Part shown: in pieces, positions 1-6,698 of the stretch
Numbering within the stretch: position 1 is the stretch's first letter
Layout: the number at the start of each line of letters is the position of its first letter
DNA from: a virus
Strand: one strand, 5' to 3'
Virus record (IMG/VR): IMGVR_UViG_3300021964_000133
Coordinates: 1-45,378 of that record
DNA length: 45,378 nt
Notes under the pieces: model-generated
Databases searched by the model: none
The model's input: the letters and a program-made list of their open reading frames with translations, nothing else
Told to the model about the DNA's origin: nothing
Position numbers and translations under genes: made by a program

Positions 1-598
1 GGTCTGATTCCCACCATTTGTAGAACGCTTCAACGTAGGGGTTTGTCTCATCCTTCTTGTAAGGTTCCGCACTGTCGTGGCTGTGGGTGAAGTGGTTACG
101 TCCATCAGTGACCATGTCCGTGTAAGGTCCCTGCCTCTTGATGTTGTTGGCCCAAGTGGAACTGAATGCAGGATTACAATATGTACAAGCGAAATTACAG
201 GTCCTGTCAAATGCTATCTCCAGTGTCTTGAGATTTACATCTTTGTCTGGATCTTGTTTGTGTGCTTGATCTAAAGAGTCATTGGAAAATATCTTCGACT
301 TGTAGACCCTGTCGCTGATGTTGTCTCTGTTGATGTCCTCTATCTTCCAACAGTATTCACAGCCCTTGGGTCTGTCTCCGCACTGCATCTGTTTACGTTC
401 TGCTTTCTTCTGCACGGTGTTGTGTATTGCACTTGGATTTGTTTTAATTTCCTCGAGATCGATCTTGTGTGGCAATGGATGGTGACAACTAGTTGTCATT
501 CCTGATCCTAACCATATTGTGGCATTATACCACTTGGCTCCGCAGAAACTTGCACTCTTTGTATCTAATATCTGTTTCTTATATTCAAGATCGTCCAT
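1..598 (-). CDS. Twitch-type radical SAM protein, copy A (C-terminus cut by window edge)
   Basis: The first 199 codons are visible; the reading frame is open at base 1, so the C-terminus lies outside the window. A radical SAM cluster motif CNFACTYC sits at residues 134-141 (C134, C138, C141). Upstream cysteines at C19, C38, C80 and C83 could ligate an auxiliary Fe-S centre, as in SPASM/twitch proteins. The visible part stops just before the position of the GGEP motif in the paralogue at 1315-2685, which shares the same cysteine spacing and an NPYV-x-AF-x-KWW block. Radical SAM enzymes cleave S-adenosylmethionine to start radical chemistry; the substrate here is unknown. The start overlaps the end of the SGNH-like gene by 14 nt, so it is the last visible gene of the overlapping cassette. 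The family is clear; the reaction is not. Confidence 0.85.
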   Translation of the reverse strand, partial: MDDLEYKKQILDTKSASFCGAKWYNATIWLGSGMTTSCHHPLPHKIDLEEIKTNPSAIHNTVQKKAERKQMQCGDRPKGCEYCWKIEDINRDNISDRVYKSKIFSNDSLDQAHKQDPDKDVNLKTLEIAFDRTCNFACTYCNPAFSSTWANNIKRQGPYTDMVTDGRNHFTHSHDSAEPYKKDETNPYVEAFYKWWESD

Positions 599-1322
599 CT
601 TTTCCTTTGAAGTAGTTTTTTAATTTATTGTATTCGTCTGCTGTACAGAGTATATCACTCTTAAACATCATGTCCTTGACCCAGTGATAGTGTGCGATTG
701 GTGGTGGATGCGATTCTCCAGAGATATAGTATTCTTTATAATTGTCTTCTGAAAATTCCCACAGGCCACCCTTTTCTTTGTAGAACACAAACTTTGTCCA
801 GTCAATTTCATTGTACAATGCACGTTCGCTTTCACTATGAAAATTTGTATTAATTACATCTTGTTTGAATAACATCATTGTGTATGGTATTTTTTTCTTA
901 TCTAAGAACATCTGTGTTCTTTGTATATTTTCTAATGTCCTGTAATATTGGTGTTGTTCATTCCAAAAATGTCTCCTGTAGTAATCGTGTTTGTCTTCTA
1001 ACCTGTGCCCACCATACCAAACGCTCCACTTGAAGTCTTCGTCCCATGCCCTGTAAGTTATCCTACCATCTAGATGATCTACTCCCTCGTCCAGTGTTAT
1101 TACTTCATACCTATCACTGGCCGACCACATGATGTACATGTGATCTATTTGTTTGTGTTTCATGGCACTGTTGATCACCGCACGAGATATTGTCTCGTTG
1201 CCGCTGGCAGATCTCCCTTTGTTGATCATTGTCACACCACCATTGAACCATGGCACGAATTTAGGCCAGCAAGGCCATTTATAGGCCGTGAAACTGCATC
1301 CATGTGATATTGTCTTATGCAT
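585..1322 (-). CDS. SGNH/GDSL-like hydrolase
   Basis: This 245-residue protein starts at the ATG at 1322, which overlaps the stop of the upstream radical SAM gene by 8 nt; a longer in-frame reading would run far into that gene and is unlikely. An N-terminal HGCSF block (S10 as candidate nucleophile), SASGNE with N42, and a C-terminal SHP motif (H205) follow the order of SGNH hydrolase blocks I, III and V. Such enzymes remove or transfer acyl groups on carbohydrates or lipids. The usual DxxHP is replaced by SxSHP-like sequence, so activity is not certain. Its place between two radical SAM paralogues and upstream glycosyltransferases suggests action on a glycan or acylated product. The gene looks A+T-richer than its neighbours. 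Confidence 0.6.
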   Translation of the reverse strand: MHKTISHGCSFTAYKWPCWPKFVPWFNGGVTMINKGRSASGNETISRAVINSAMKHKQIDHMYIMWSASDRYEVITLDEGVDHLDGRITYRAWDEDFKWSVWYGGHRLEDKHDYYRRHFWNEQHQYYRTLENIQRTQMFLDKKKIPYTMMLFKQDVINTNFHSESERALYNEIDWTKFVFYKEKGGLWEFSEDNYKEYYISGESHPPPIAHYHWVKDMMFKSDILCTADEYNKLKNYFKGKDGRS

Positions 1323-2685
1323 TCCTGCACTCCTCCCAAAACTCTTCCATCTCAGGAAATGTATTGAGAAATCTTGTAAGACGTCTGCGATCGTGTTCGT
1401 TGAAGAAGGCGTAAAAGTTTTTTTTGTTTTGCGTACTTGCGTCCGCGTTTTCGCGCCAGTATGCGAGATTGCGTTGCATCTTCTGGATCTCGAAGTCCTT
1501 GAATATGTGTAGCCCGTTTGCCTCGCCGGAATTGTCCTGCATGTATTTGATGTTGTCCTCATGTATGCTCTGGTACGACTCCGGTAGCATCGTTATCTGT
1601 TGCCATGCGGGTTGTCTGAGCAGTGGCACGTCGAACCATACCCTCTGATAGGTCTTGCTGTACTTGGTACGCAGTTCCAATATCTTTTGTAACAACTTGT
1701 CCATGCTTGTAATACTTAGATTGTTATAGGTGCATATGAATGTTATTGAGTTACGTCCCGGTATACGCTCTAGGAACTCCTCCACGTTGTCCATCATGTA
1801 GTCGAAGTCTAATCCATTACGTATGTACTCCGCACGTTTGCCGAATGCGTCCACACTCACAAACTGCATCATGTGTTCCACCTTGCCGTGCATACATATC
1901 TCCTGTGCCATGTTGAAGTACTTGGTCTTCAGTTTCTTGTCTGGTGGACACATATTGCTTGTGACGTTGAGATGTAGGTCCTGTTTGGGATTGTCAATTA
2001 TGTACTGGAACACCCGGTAAGTGTTCACATCCATCATGGGTTCTCCGCCCGTCATACGGAAGTGTTTTAAGTTCTTGTACAGAGTAGGCCACCACTTCCA
2101 AAAAGCAGTAACATAAGGGTTTTCTTCTCTGTTAGGTATTGGACGTCTTCTACCCTGAAAATGCTCAGGAGCATTGTGCGGAATGGTAGTGGGATATGCT
2201 CCATACATCTCCGTTTCTTTGCCCCAGGCAGTGGAAAACTGTGGCGAACAGTAACTACACTTGAAATTACAAGCATTGTTAAAATTAACTTCCACATACC
2301 TAGGTGTCCAACGTTCGTCCATTGGATTCTGTCGTATCGCATCAAAGTCTTGCATGGCCCATGGCTCACCGGATCTGTAATGTCTGTCAGACATCTCTCC
2401 TGTGTCCTCCATCTTCCAACAATATGAACAACCCGCCGGTCGCTCACCTTTGAGCATCTGTGATCTTTGATTGATTTTCTCTGCGGTGTTGTGTAGTGCC
2501 GCGGGATTGTCTACTAATTTTTCGGGGTCAATGTTGTGCAGTGGCGGGTGGTAGCAACTGTTGGTCAGTCCCGTGGGCAGGTGCAGTGAAGTCTGGTTCC
2601 ACTTGGCCAGGCACATGGTCGGGGAAACTTGTTCTAGTTTATCCTTGGCTTTCAGTGCGTCCTGTTTGTAATCACTAATACTCAC
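1315..2685 (-). CDS. Twitch-type radical SAM protein, copy B
   Basis: This is a complete 456-residue protein with a GTG start at 2685, overlapping the upstream glycosyltransferase stop by 11 nt; a GGAG lies about 10 nt before the start. The radical SAM motif is C139, C143, C146 (CNFKCSYC), followed by MTGGEP at 211-216, which contacts SAM. C25, C44 and the GCSYCW pair C86/C89 lie before the core and may hold an auxiliary cluster. The N-terminal SCYHPP block and cysteine spacing match copy A at 1-598, so the two are paralogues separated by the SGNH-like gene. Twitch/SPASM radical SAM proteins often modify peptides or sugars. No precursor peptide is evident in the window, so the substrate is open. 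Confidence 0.88.
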   Translation of the reverse strand: MSISDYKQDALKAKDKLEQVSPTMCLAKWNQTSLHLPTGLTNSCYHPPLHNIDPEKLVDNPAALHNTAEKINQRSQMLKGERPAGCSYCWKMEDTGEMSDRHYRSGEPWAMQDFDAIRQNPMDERWTPRYVEVNFNNACNFKCSYCSPQFSTAWGKETEMYGAYPTTIPHNAPEHFQGRRRPIPNREENPYVTAFWKWWPTLYKNLKHFRMTGGEPMMDVNTYRVFQYIIDNPKQDLHLNVTSNMCPPDKKLKTKYFNMAQEICMHGKVEHMMQFVSVDAFGKRAEYIRNGLDFDYMMDNVEEFLERIPGRNSITFICTYNNLSITSMDKLLQKILELRTKYSKTYQRVWFDVPLLRQPAWQQITMLPESYQSIHEDNIKYMQDNSGEANGLHIFKDFEIQKMQRNLAYWRENADASTQNKKNFYAFFNEHDRRRLTRFLNTFPEMEEFWEECRNA

Positions 2686-3571
2686 GATCTTGCACTCCCT
2701 TGTTGATGTGTTGTGGCATCACGAAACGATGGAACCTGCTGTCCATCTCATCGTACTCCGCTATGGGCATGTCCAACTGCTGTCTCAGGCTGTTGCCGAA
2801 CATCTCCAACTCCTGGTCTATGTTTTCTGGTCGGACTGTGGCGCTGAAGTAGTCGGCCATCCCGTTGAGGTCACTGACGTCGAAGTCGTAGTTCTTGTGA
2901 TCAACCACTGTGTAGAAACTGCCCATCCTCGCACCCAGCATCGCGAACTTGCCGTTCTCCACGTCCGCACCTATGGTACACCATGTGGTCAGTATGCGTA
3001 GATTAGTTGGCCATATCTTTGAGAATTCGTTCGGACTTATAGGGTTGCCTTTTTCGGTGCTCATCTTTACCCCTTCTCTAAATCCAGCAATGAACGCCTG
3101 TGATTGTGTGGAGTTAATCACCGTTGTCGAATAACAGTTGTGTAGGTTCTCGTGTGGCACTCCCCAACAGAAGTCTATTTTGTTCTCTTCCGTTTCGGCA
3201 TTTTCATGTGTCTTCATGTTTAAGCATGTTTCTTTGTTCCAACCAACAAGTCCACCGTTACCATATACTAGTCCATTGATGTTGTTCCTTGCCCTCCACC
3301 TATGCACTGCTTTCTTGTTGGTCTTCGTCCAATCGAGTGTTTCTAATAAAAATTTCTCATCTATAACGTTGTCTCCATCCACACTGATGAAGAAATCTGT
3401 TTCTGCAAGTTCCGCCGCGGCCTTGTGTGCGGAGTCGAAACCTACCACGCCATCAACACGCTTGGCCCATGGCACCTTGTTCTTTAGGTCAGCCCAGTTT
3501 TCCTCCTTGTTGGGCTCCTTGAACGAGATGTACACGAAGTCGAGGTCACTTATTCTCGTTCTATCTGCCAT
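2675..3571 (-). CDS. GT-A-like glycosyltransferase
   Basis: This 298-residue protein has an AGGAGT ribosome site directly before its ATG at 3571. An N-terminal Rossmann-like stretch (DFVYISF at 11-17) leads to FISVDGDN at 61-68. D65-x-D67 is the metal- and nucleotide-sugar-binding DxD motif of GT-A glycosyltransferases. The length suits a single-domain transferase without membrane anchor; no signal peptide or transmembrane segment is seen. It overlaps both neighbours (22 nt upstream, 11 nt downstream), so it is probably co-translated with the radical SAM and glycosyltransferase genes. Donor and acceptor sugars cannot be predicted. The GT-A fold is inferred from the motif and context. Confidence 0.65.
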   Translation of the reverse strand: MADRTRISDLDFVYISFKEPNKEENWADLKNKVPWAKRVDGVVGFDSAHKAAAELAETDFFISVDGDNVIDEKFLLETLDWTKTNKKAVHRWRARNNINGLVYGNGGLVGWNKETCLNMKTHENAETEENKIDFCWGVPHENLHNCYSTTVINSTQSQAFIAGFREGVKMSTEKGNPISPNEFSKIWPTNLRILTTWCTIGADVENGKFAMLGARMGSFYTVVDHKNYDFDVSDLNGMADYFSATVRPENIDQELEMFGNSLRQQLDMPIAEYDEMDSRFHRFVMPQHINKGVQDREY

Positions 3572-3852
3572 GTGACTCCTCCCTCTGCTATCTTGTTTGG
3601 CCAGTGTATGTCATTGTCATGTAATGCATATCCTTTTGTTGATTTTTTTAATACACTGTATATTGTCTTTGGATTTGGCGTCGGTTTGACCACAATCTCA
3701 CCATCCCGCAACATCAGGTTCTCCTCGCCGTGCTGTTGTGCCCACAATTTCTTATCCAGTGTGACTTCGTGTTGTTCACCTTGCACTGCGACGAAGAACT
3801 TCTTTGGTTCACGCCTTGGCATTTTTTTCAGTGCGTCAAACAATCCTGGCAT
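3550..3852 (-). CDS. Unrecognised 100-residue cassette protein
   Basis: The start is placed at the ATG at 3852 because AAGGAGT lies immediately upstream; an earlier in-frame start at 3891 lacks this and would overlap the previous gene more deeply. The protein opens MPGLFDALKKMP and is rich in Lys and Trp, with no signal peptide, membrane segment or recognisable catalytic motif. The segment around residues 20-65 alternates short hydrophobic and charged stretches (KKFFVAVQG, LRDGEIVVKP), which suggests a small beta-rich fold. It lies between two glycosyltransferases and overlaps both, so it may be an accessory or partner protein of the cassette. I do not recognise the family. Confidence 0.6.
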   Translation of the reverse strand: MPGLFDALKKMPRREPKKFFVAVQGEQHEVTLDKKLWAQQHGEENLMLRDGEIVVKPTPNPKTIYSVLKKSTKGYALHDNDIHWPNKIAEGGVTWQIERE

Positions 3853-4630
3853 GTAACTCCTTGTCGTGGTAGTGCCATACCCTGCTGACACGTGTCTCTC
3901 CTATGTACACGGCATCTCCCGTGCGATTAGGGTATAGGTATTCATTCTGGTTCTTGGTCCTTGTGGTACCATTGACCCCGGGCTTGTGGTGTATGAACTT
4001 GAACCAATCGTAATCTATCAATCCCTGTGATTTTGGATCCATGATTCTGTATGCCAATGCGAAGACTACGTCAGTGCTGGGATATTCGTCATGGCAGTTT
4101 ATTAAAATTGTTGTCTTTACTTTATTCCAGTTTGCAATTATGTCTCGTGCAGTGTCGTAAAACTGTTGTGCCCTCTTGCTCCTCCTGAAGTACATCAATC
4201 CGTTGTAGATGTTGGGCAACTGGTTTCTCGTGAATAGTTTCCTGTAAGGCGTCTGTTTGACAACGTTGCCTCGATAGTCAAAGCAGTCCACACTGAAAAC
4301 CAGGTCGTGTTGCCATAGGTGGTACCACCACCAGTCTGTGTTGGTGGTCCATAGCATGTCAGCCTCAAGTTTAATGGTATGGGTGAAAGGTGTCATGTCG
4401 AAGGCCTTGTACTCGTTGGCCCACTTGATCTCATGCTCGGCACTGTCATCTTGTTTCATTACTTTGACCACATCAACGTGTTCGCTCTCAAACTTGCTTT
4501 TCTCATCTGTGACTACGCACACCTGGTTGTGTTTGTTCCAACGTTTTATGCTCTTGGCCAAGGTCATGGACAATTCAACGTAATCTGTTTTAGCATTATT
4601 CTGTGCGAACCATAGGAATCCCCTAGACAT
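3836..4630 (-). CDS. Glycosyltransferase-like protein (GT-A/GT8-like)
   Basis: This protein has 264 residues, with AAGGAGATAG before the ATG at 4630. The N-terminus reads as a first beta strand (FLWFAQNN), followed by VCVVTDE at 37-43 and KLEADML at 87-93. E89-x-D91 sits where GT-A enzymes carry the DxD/ExD metal motif. A later YNGLMYFRRS segment and the C-terminal HHKPG resemble the acceptor side and terminal histidine motif of GT8-type transferases. No membrane segment is visible. The gene overlaps the neighbouring GT by 8 nt, and both probably act on the same glycan. Family placement is by motif order only. Confidence 0.6.
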   Translation of the reverse strand: MSRGFLWFAQNNAKTDYVELSMTLAKSIKRWNKHNQVCVVTDEKSKFESEHVDVVKVMKQDDSAEHEIKWANEYKAFDMTPFTHTIKLEADMLWTTNTDWWWYHLWQHDLVFSVDCFDYRGNVVKQTPYRKLFTRNQLPNIYNGLMYFRRSKRAQQFYDTARDIIANWNKVKTTILINCHDEYPSTDVVFALAYRIMDPKSQGLIDYDWFKFIHHKPGVNGTTRTKNQNEYLYPNRTGDAVYIGETRVSRVWHYHDKELHARIV

Positions 4631-5372
4631 TGGCTATCTCCTTGTTCAACACATGCACATCCTGATGCTCCACACATGATATCTGATCGTCGTACTTCCA
4701 TGCCAGTCCTGTGTCCGTGATCTCAACCACCTCACAGTCCGGTGGCAATGTTGGCAGTGCGAAGGGCAATTTCTCGTATCCCATGAATCCGTTGACCTGT
4801 TGCAGTGCTATAGCAAACAGGTAGTCATTCCTTAGATTCTTAGCGTATATCCTGTACATCTCCGTGAAGTATGAATAATGCTGTTTGACGTACTTGACCG
4901 TGTCAAATATCTTCCTGACCTTGTCATTCTTCTTGAACAGCAACACTGTGGCCCACACCATGGGTATCATGCTCCACCTACGTTGGTCGAAGGAGTTCCT
5001 GCCCGTGAGGTCATGTGCGGTGTCTGGCACCAGGAAGTCATGGTCAGTGTACAAAAACTGCTTGAGATTGCCAGTGAAACAGAAGTAGTCTATGTCCATG
5101 ACCAGTGTGGTATCGTAGGGAGAGAGTTCGTAGGCCATGTGCCTGTCCACGTTGTTCCATGCTCGGCCGTTGAGCTTGTTGCCCAGTTCTGGTTCGATGA
5201 ACCGGTAGTTTATGTGTCCCATTGGACTCATCCTGTTGTAGGTGTCGAAGTTCGTGATCACCGTGATCTCACTGGTGATGTTCTTCCGCACCAGCCTCAC
5301 ACAACGCTCAAGTATCCTGTGATATCGCGTGTGCTCCGTGTCGAAACAGAACAGTAAAACACCAGCGGACAT
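4623..5372 (-). CDS. Glycosyltransferase-like protein with DxD motif
   Basis: The start at 5372 (249 residues) forms a TGATG junction with the upstream stop, and AGAAGGGAC precedes it; a longer in-frame reading would bury most of the upstream gene. The protein starts with a hydrophobic beta strand (AGVLLFCFD) typical of nucleotide-sugar-binding folds. TTLVMDIDYFCF at 88-99 contains D93-x-D95, the metal-binding motif. A WATVLLFKK strand and the C-terminal HVLNKEI segment complete a GT-A-like pattern. It is the third transferase in a row here, with a different sequence from the other two, which suggests sequential addition of different sugars. Donor and acceptor are unknown. Confidence 0.58.
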   Translation of the reverse strand: MSAGVLLFCFDTEHTRYHRILERCVRLVRKNITSEITVITNFDTYNRMSPMGHINYRFIEPELGNKLNGRAWNNVDRHMAYELSPYDTTLVMDIDYFCFTGNLKQFLYTDHDFLVPDTAHDLTGRNSFDQRRWSMIPMVWATVLLFKKNDKVRKIFDTVKYVKQHYSYFTEMYRIYAKNLRNDYLFAIALQQVNGFMGYEKLPFALPTLPPDCEVVEITDTGLAWKYDDQISCVEHQDVHVLNKEIANV

Positions 5373-5689
5373 CACGTGTCCCTTCTGGAGAATGTTTGGT
5401 AGACCTGTTTGTATGCGTTGAGGCTCTCTTGATTGCGTTCTACCAACACGGACAGGAATTGGTTGGGATCGGTGATCTCCACGGGATTGCGGTTGGTGTC
5501 CAACACACAGAACGTGTCCAGTGATTCCTTCAGTGTCCTCACCAGGCATATGGTCTCGGCGTCAGCACGGAATATGTGTTCATCATACACCACCACCTGT
5601 CGTGAGTGTGCCTTCTCCAGGGCGTTGCGCTTGGCTACCGCCGTGTCGTATGAGAGGTCAGATTGTCGTTTTAGTTCGCTGATGTCCAT
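5372..5689 (-). CDS. Unrecognised small protein heading the enzyme cassette
   Basis: From the ATG at 5689 this is a 105-residue protein, opening MDISELKRQ. A TTG five codons upstream is a poorer choice because it overlaps the promoter -10 element. The sequence is charged and mostly helical in appearance (residues 5-30 and 75-105), with a strand-rich middle (VVVYDEHIF, ICLVRTL, CVLDTNRNPVEI). No catalytic motif is seen. There is no Shine-Dalgarno sequence before the ATG; instead a near-consensus sigma70 promoter ends 6 nt upstream. It is followed by the glycosyltransferase at 4623-5372 through a TGATG overlap. Function unknown. Confidence 0.65.
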   Translation of the reverse strand: MDISELKRQSDLSYDTAVAKRNALEKAHSRQVVVYDEHIFRADAETICLVRTLKESLDTFCVLDTNRNPVEITDPNQFLSVLVERNQESLNAYKQVYQTFSRRDT

Positions 5690-5695
5690 GCCACA

Positions 5696-5724
5696 ATTAT
5701 ACAATAATTATGGTATGATTTCAA
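5696..5724 (-). promoter_or_regulatory. Near-consensus sigma70 promoter of the enzyme cassette
   Basis: On the minus strand TTGAAA (5724-5719) and TATAAT (5701-5696) are separated by exactly 17 nt. The expected start, 7 nt after the last -10 base, is 5689, the A of the ATG. An imperfect inverted repeat (CCACAATTAT / ATAATTATGG, 5691-5713) overlaps the -10 region and could be an operator or a weak hairpin. The site separates late structural genes from the cassette downstream. Confidence 0.65.
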
Positions 5725-5737
5725 CCTGGTAAAATTA

Positions 5738-6691
5738 TTATGATTGTGTGTTAGAGACCTGTGCGTTTGAACTTGACTGTATGTTCGCGCTCAAGCCTTC
5801 ACCGTTTGTTGGATACACCTCAATCAGGGCCAGTGTCATCCTTGGTGCTTCATTGGGATTGGCTGGTACACCTGACGTGTTTCCAGATGTGTAAGTGGTG
5901 TCCGCCGCTGGGTCAGATGATACCATCTTGATCGTCAACACTGTGGCAGAACTAACTGCCGCGTCCAACTTGGCGCTGTACTCAACTGTGTCAGATGTGT
6001 AACCCGCGTTGTTTGAAGTCAATTTCAATAATACTGTGTAGCCTGTGCCTAGGTCATGGAAACCGTTCGCTAGACCGTTGGTCGTAAGCGTCTCGCCTGA
6101 ACCCGATCTCGTTGTTGCATGGGCTCCTAGGTCTAGGTTGCCTGTGGCTGTCACTGTAAGATCATTGAATACCGTGTCTTTTGAACCATCGATACCTGTG
6201 ACGCAACTTGGATCGATCCTGATCTTGCCGCCTGCGTTGAAGAAAGCCCTCATCGTGGCGTTGTCTGTGAATGTCACAGATCTCTCTATGGTCGATGTTG
6301 AATTCCATGTGGCTGAGTTGGTCGATGTGCCAACTGCGTTTGTGGCCAGTGCCGTCGCGCCCGTTGATCCTGCCGCTACCGCGGCCGCCAATGAGGCCAG
6401 GTCTGTGATCAATGCCGCTCTTATGGCGATGGTGTCACCCGCTGAAACTGATGATGCCGTGATACTTGTGTTTGTGTGGTCGGCAATGTTGTCCATGCCC
6501 GTGAACAATGCGTTCCAACTTGATGCGTTGATCGTGTCGCCCGCCGAAACCGTTGAAATCGTTGATTGGTTGAGACCGTACTCGCCGGCGCCCGGACCTG
6601 CGAAATGGTTGTATCCGTATGGTGAACTTGAACTGTTCACGAAGGTGTTGTATTCATCATCTAAAATCGTGTCACCTGCTGTATATGCCAT
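5738..6691 (-). CDS. Virion structural / fibre-associated protein
   Basis: This 317-residue protein starts at 6691 after a TAGGAGT ribosome site. It is rich in Ser, Thr, Ala, Asn and Gly and nearly free of Cys, as in phage fibre proteins. A repeated SAGDTI element occurs three times in the first 90 residues (near 4, 49 and 83, with slight variation), then an Ala-rich stretch and a beta-rich C-terminal half (ITVT-like strands, LTLALIEVYP). The C-terminus is an Asn/Ser/Gln tail. It ends the fibre gene run; downstream lies the sigma70 promoter of the enzyme cassette. Exact position in the virion is not shown by the sequence. Confidence 0.6.
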   Translation of the reverse strand: MAYTAGDTILDDEYNTFVNSSSSPYGYNHFAGPGAGEYGLNQSTISTVSAGDTINASSWNALFTGMDNIADHTNTSITASSVSAGDTIAIRAALITDLASLAAAVAAGSTGATALATNAVGTSTNSATWNSTSTIERSVTFTDNATMRAFFNAGGKIRIDPSCVTGIDGSKDTVFNDLTVTATGNLDLGAHATTRSGSGETLTTNGLANGFHDLGTGYTVLLKLTSNNAGYTSDTVEYSAKLDAAVSSATVLTIKMVSSDPAADTTYTSGNTSGVPANPNEAPRMTLALIEVYPTNGEGLSANIQSSSNAQVSNTQS

Positions 6692-6698
6692 GTTATTA

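Noticed and set aside
1323-1562. N-terminal extension of the SGNH-like protein
   Set aside because: The extension lies entirely inside the radical SAM gene and is Arg/Thr-rich shadow sequence; the ATG at 1322 precedes a standard HGCSF start.
4878-5357. Plus-strand frame of about 160 codons
   Set aside because: It lies wholly opposite a glycosyltransferase-like gene in a tightly overlapping minus-strand cassette, with no recognisable motif and no promoter.
5372-5704. Earlier TTG start for the small cassette protein
   Set aside because: It would overlap the -10 element of the promoter; the ATG at 5689 fits better.
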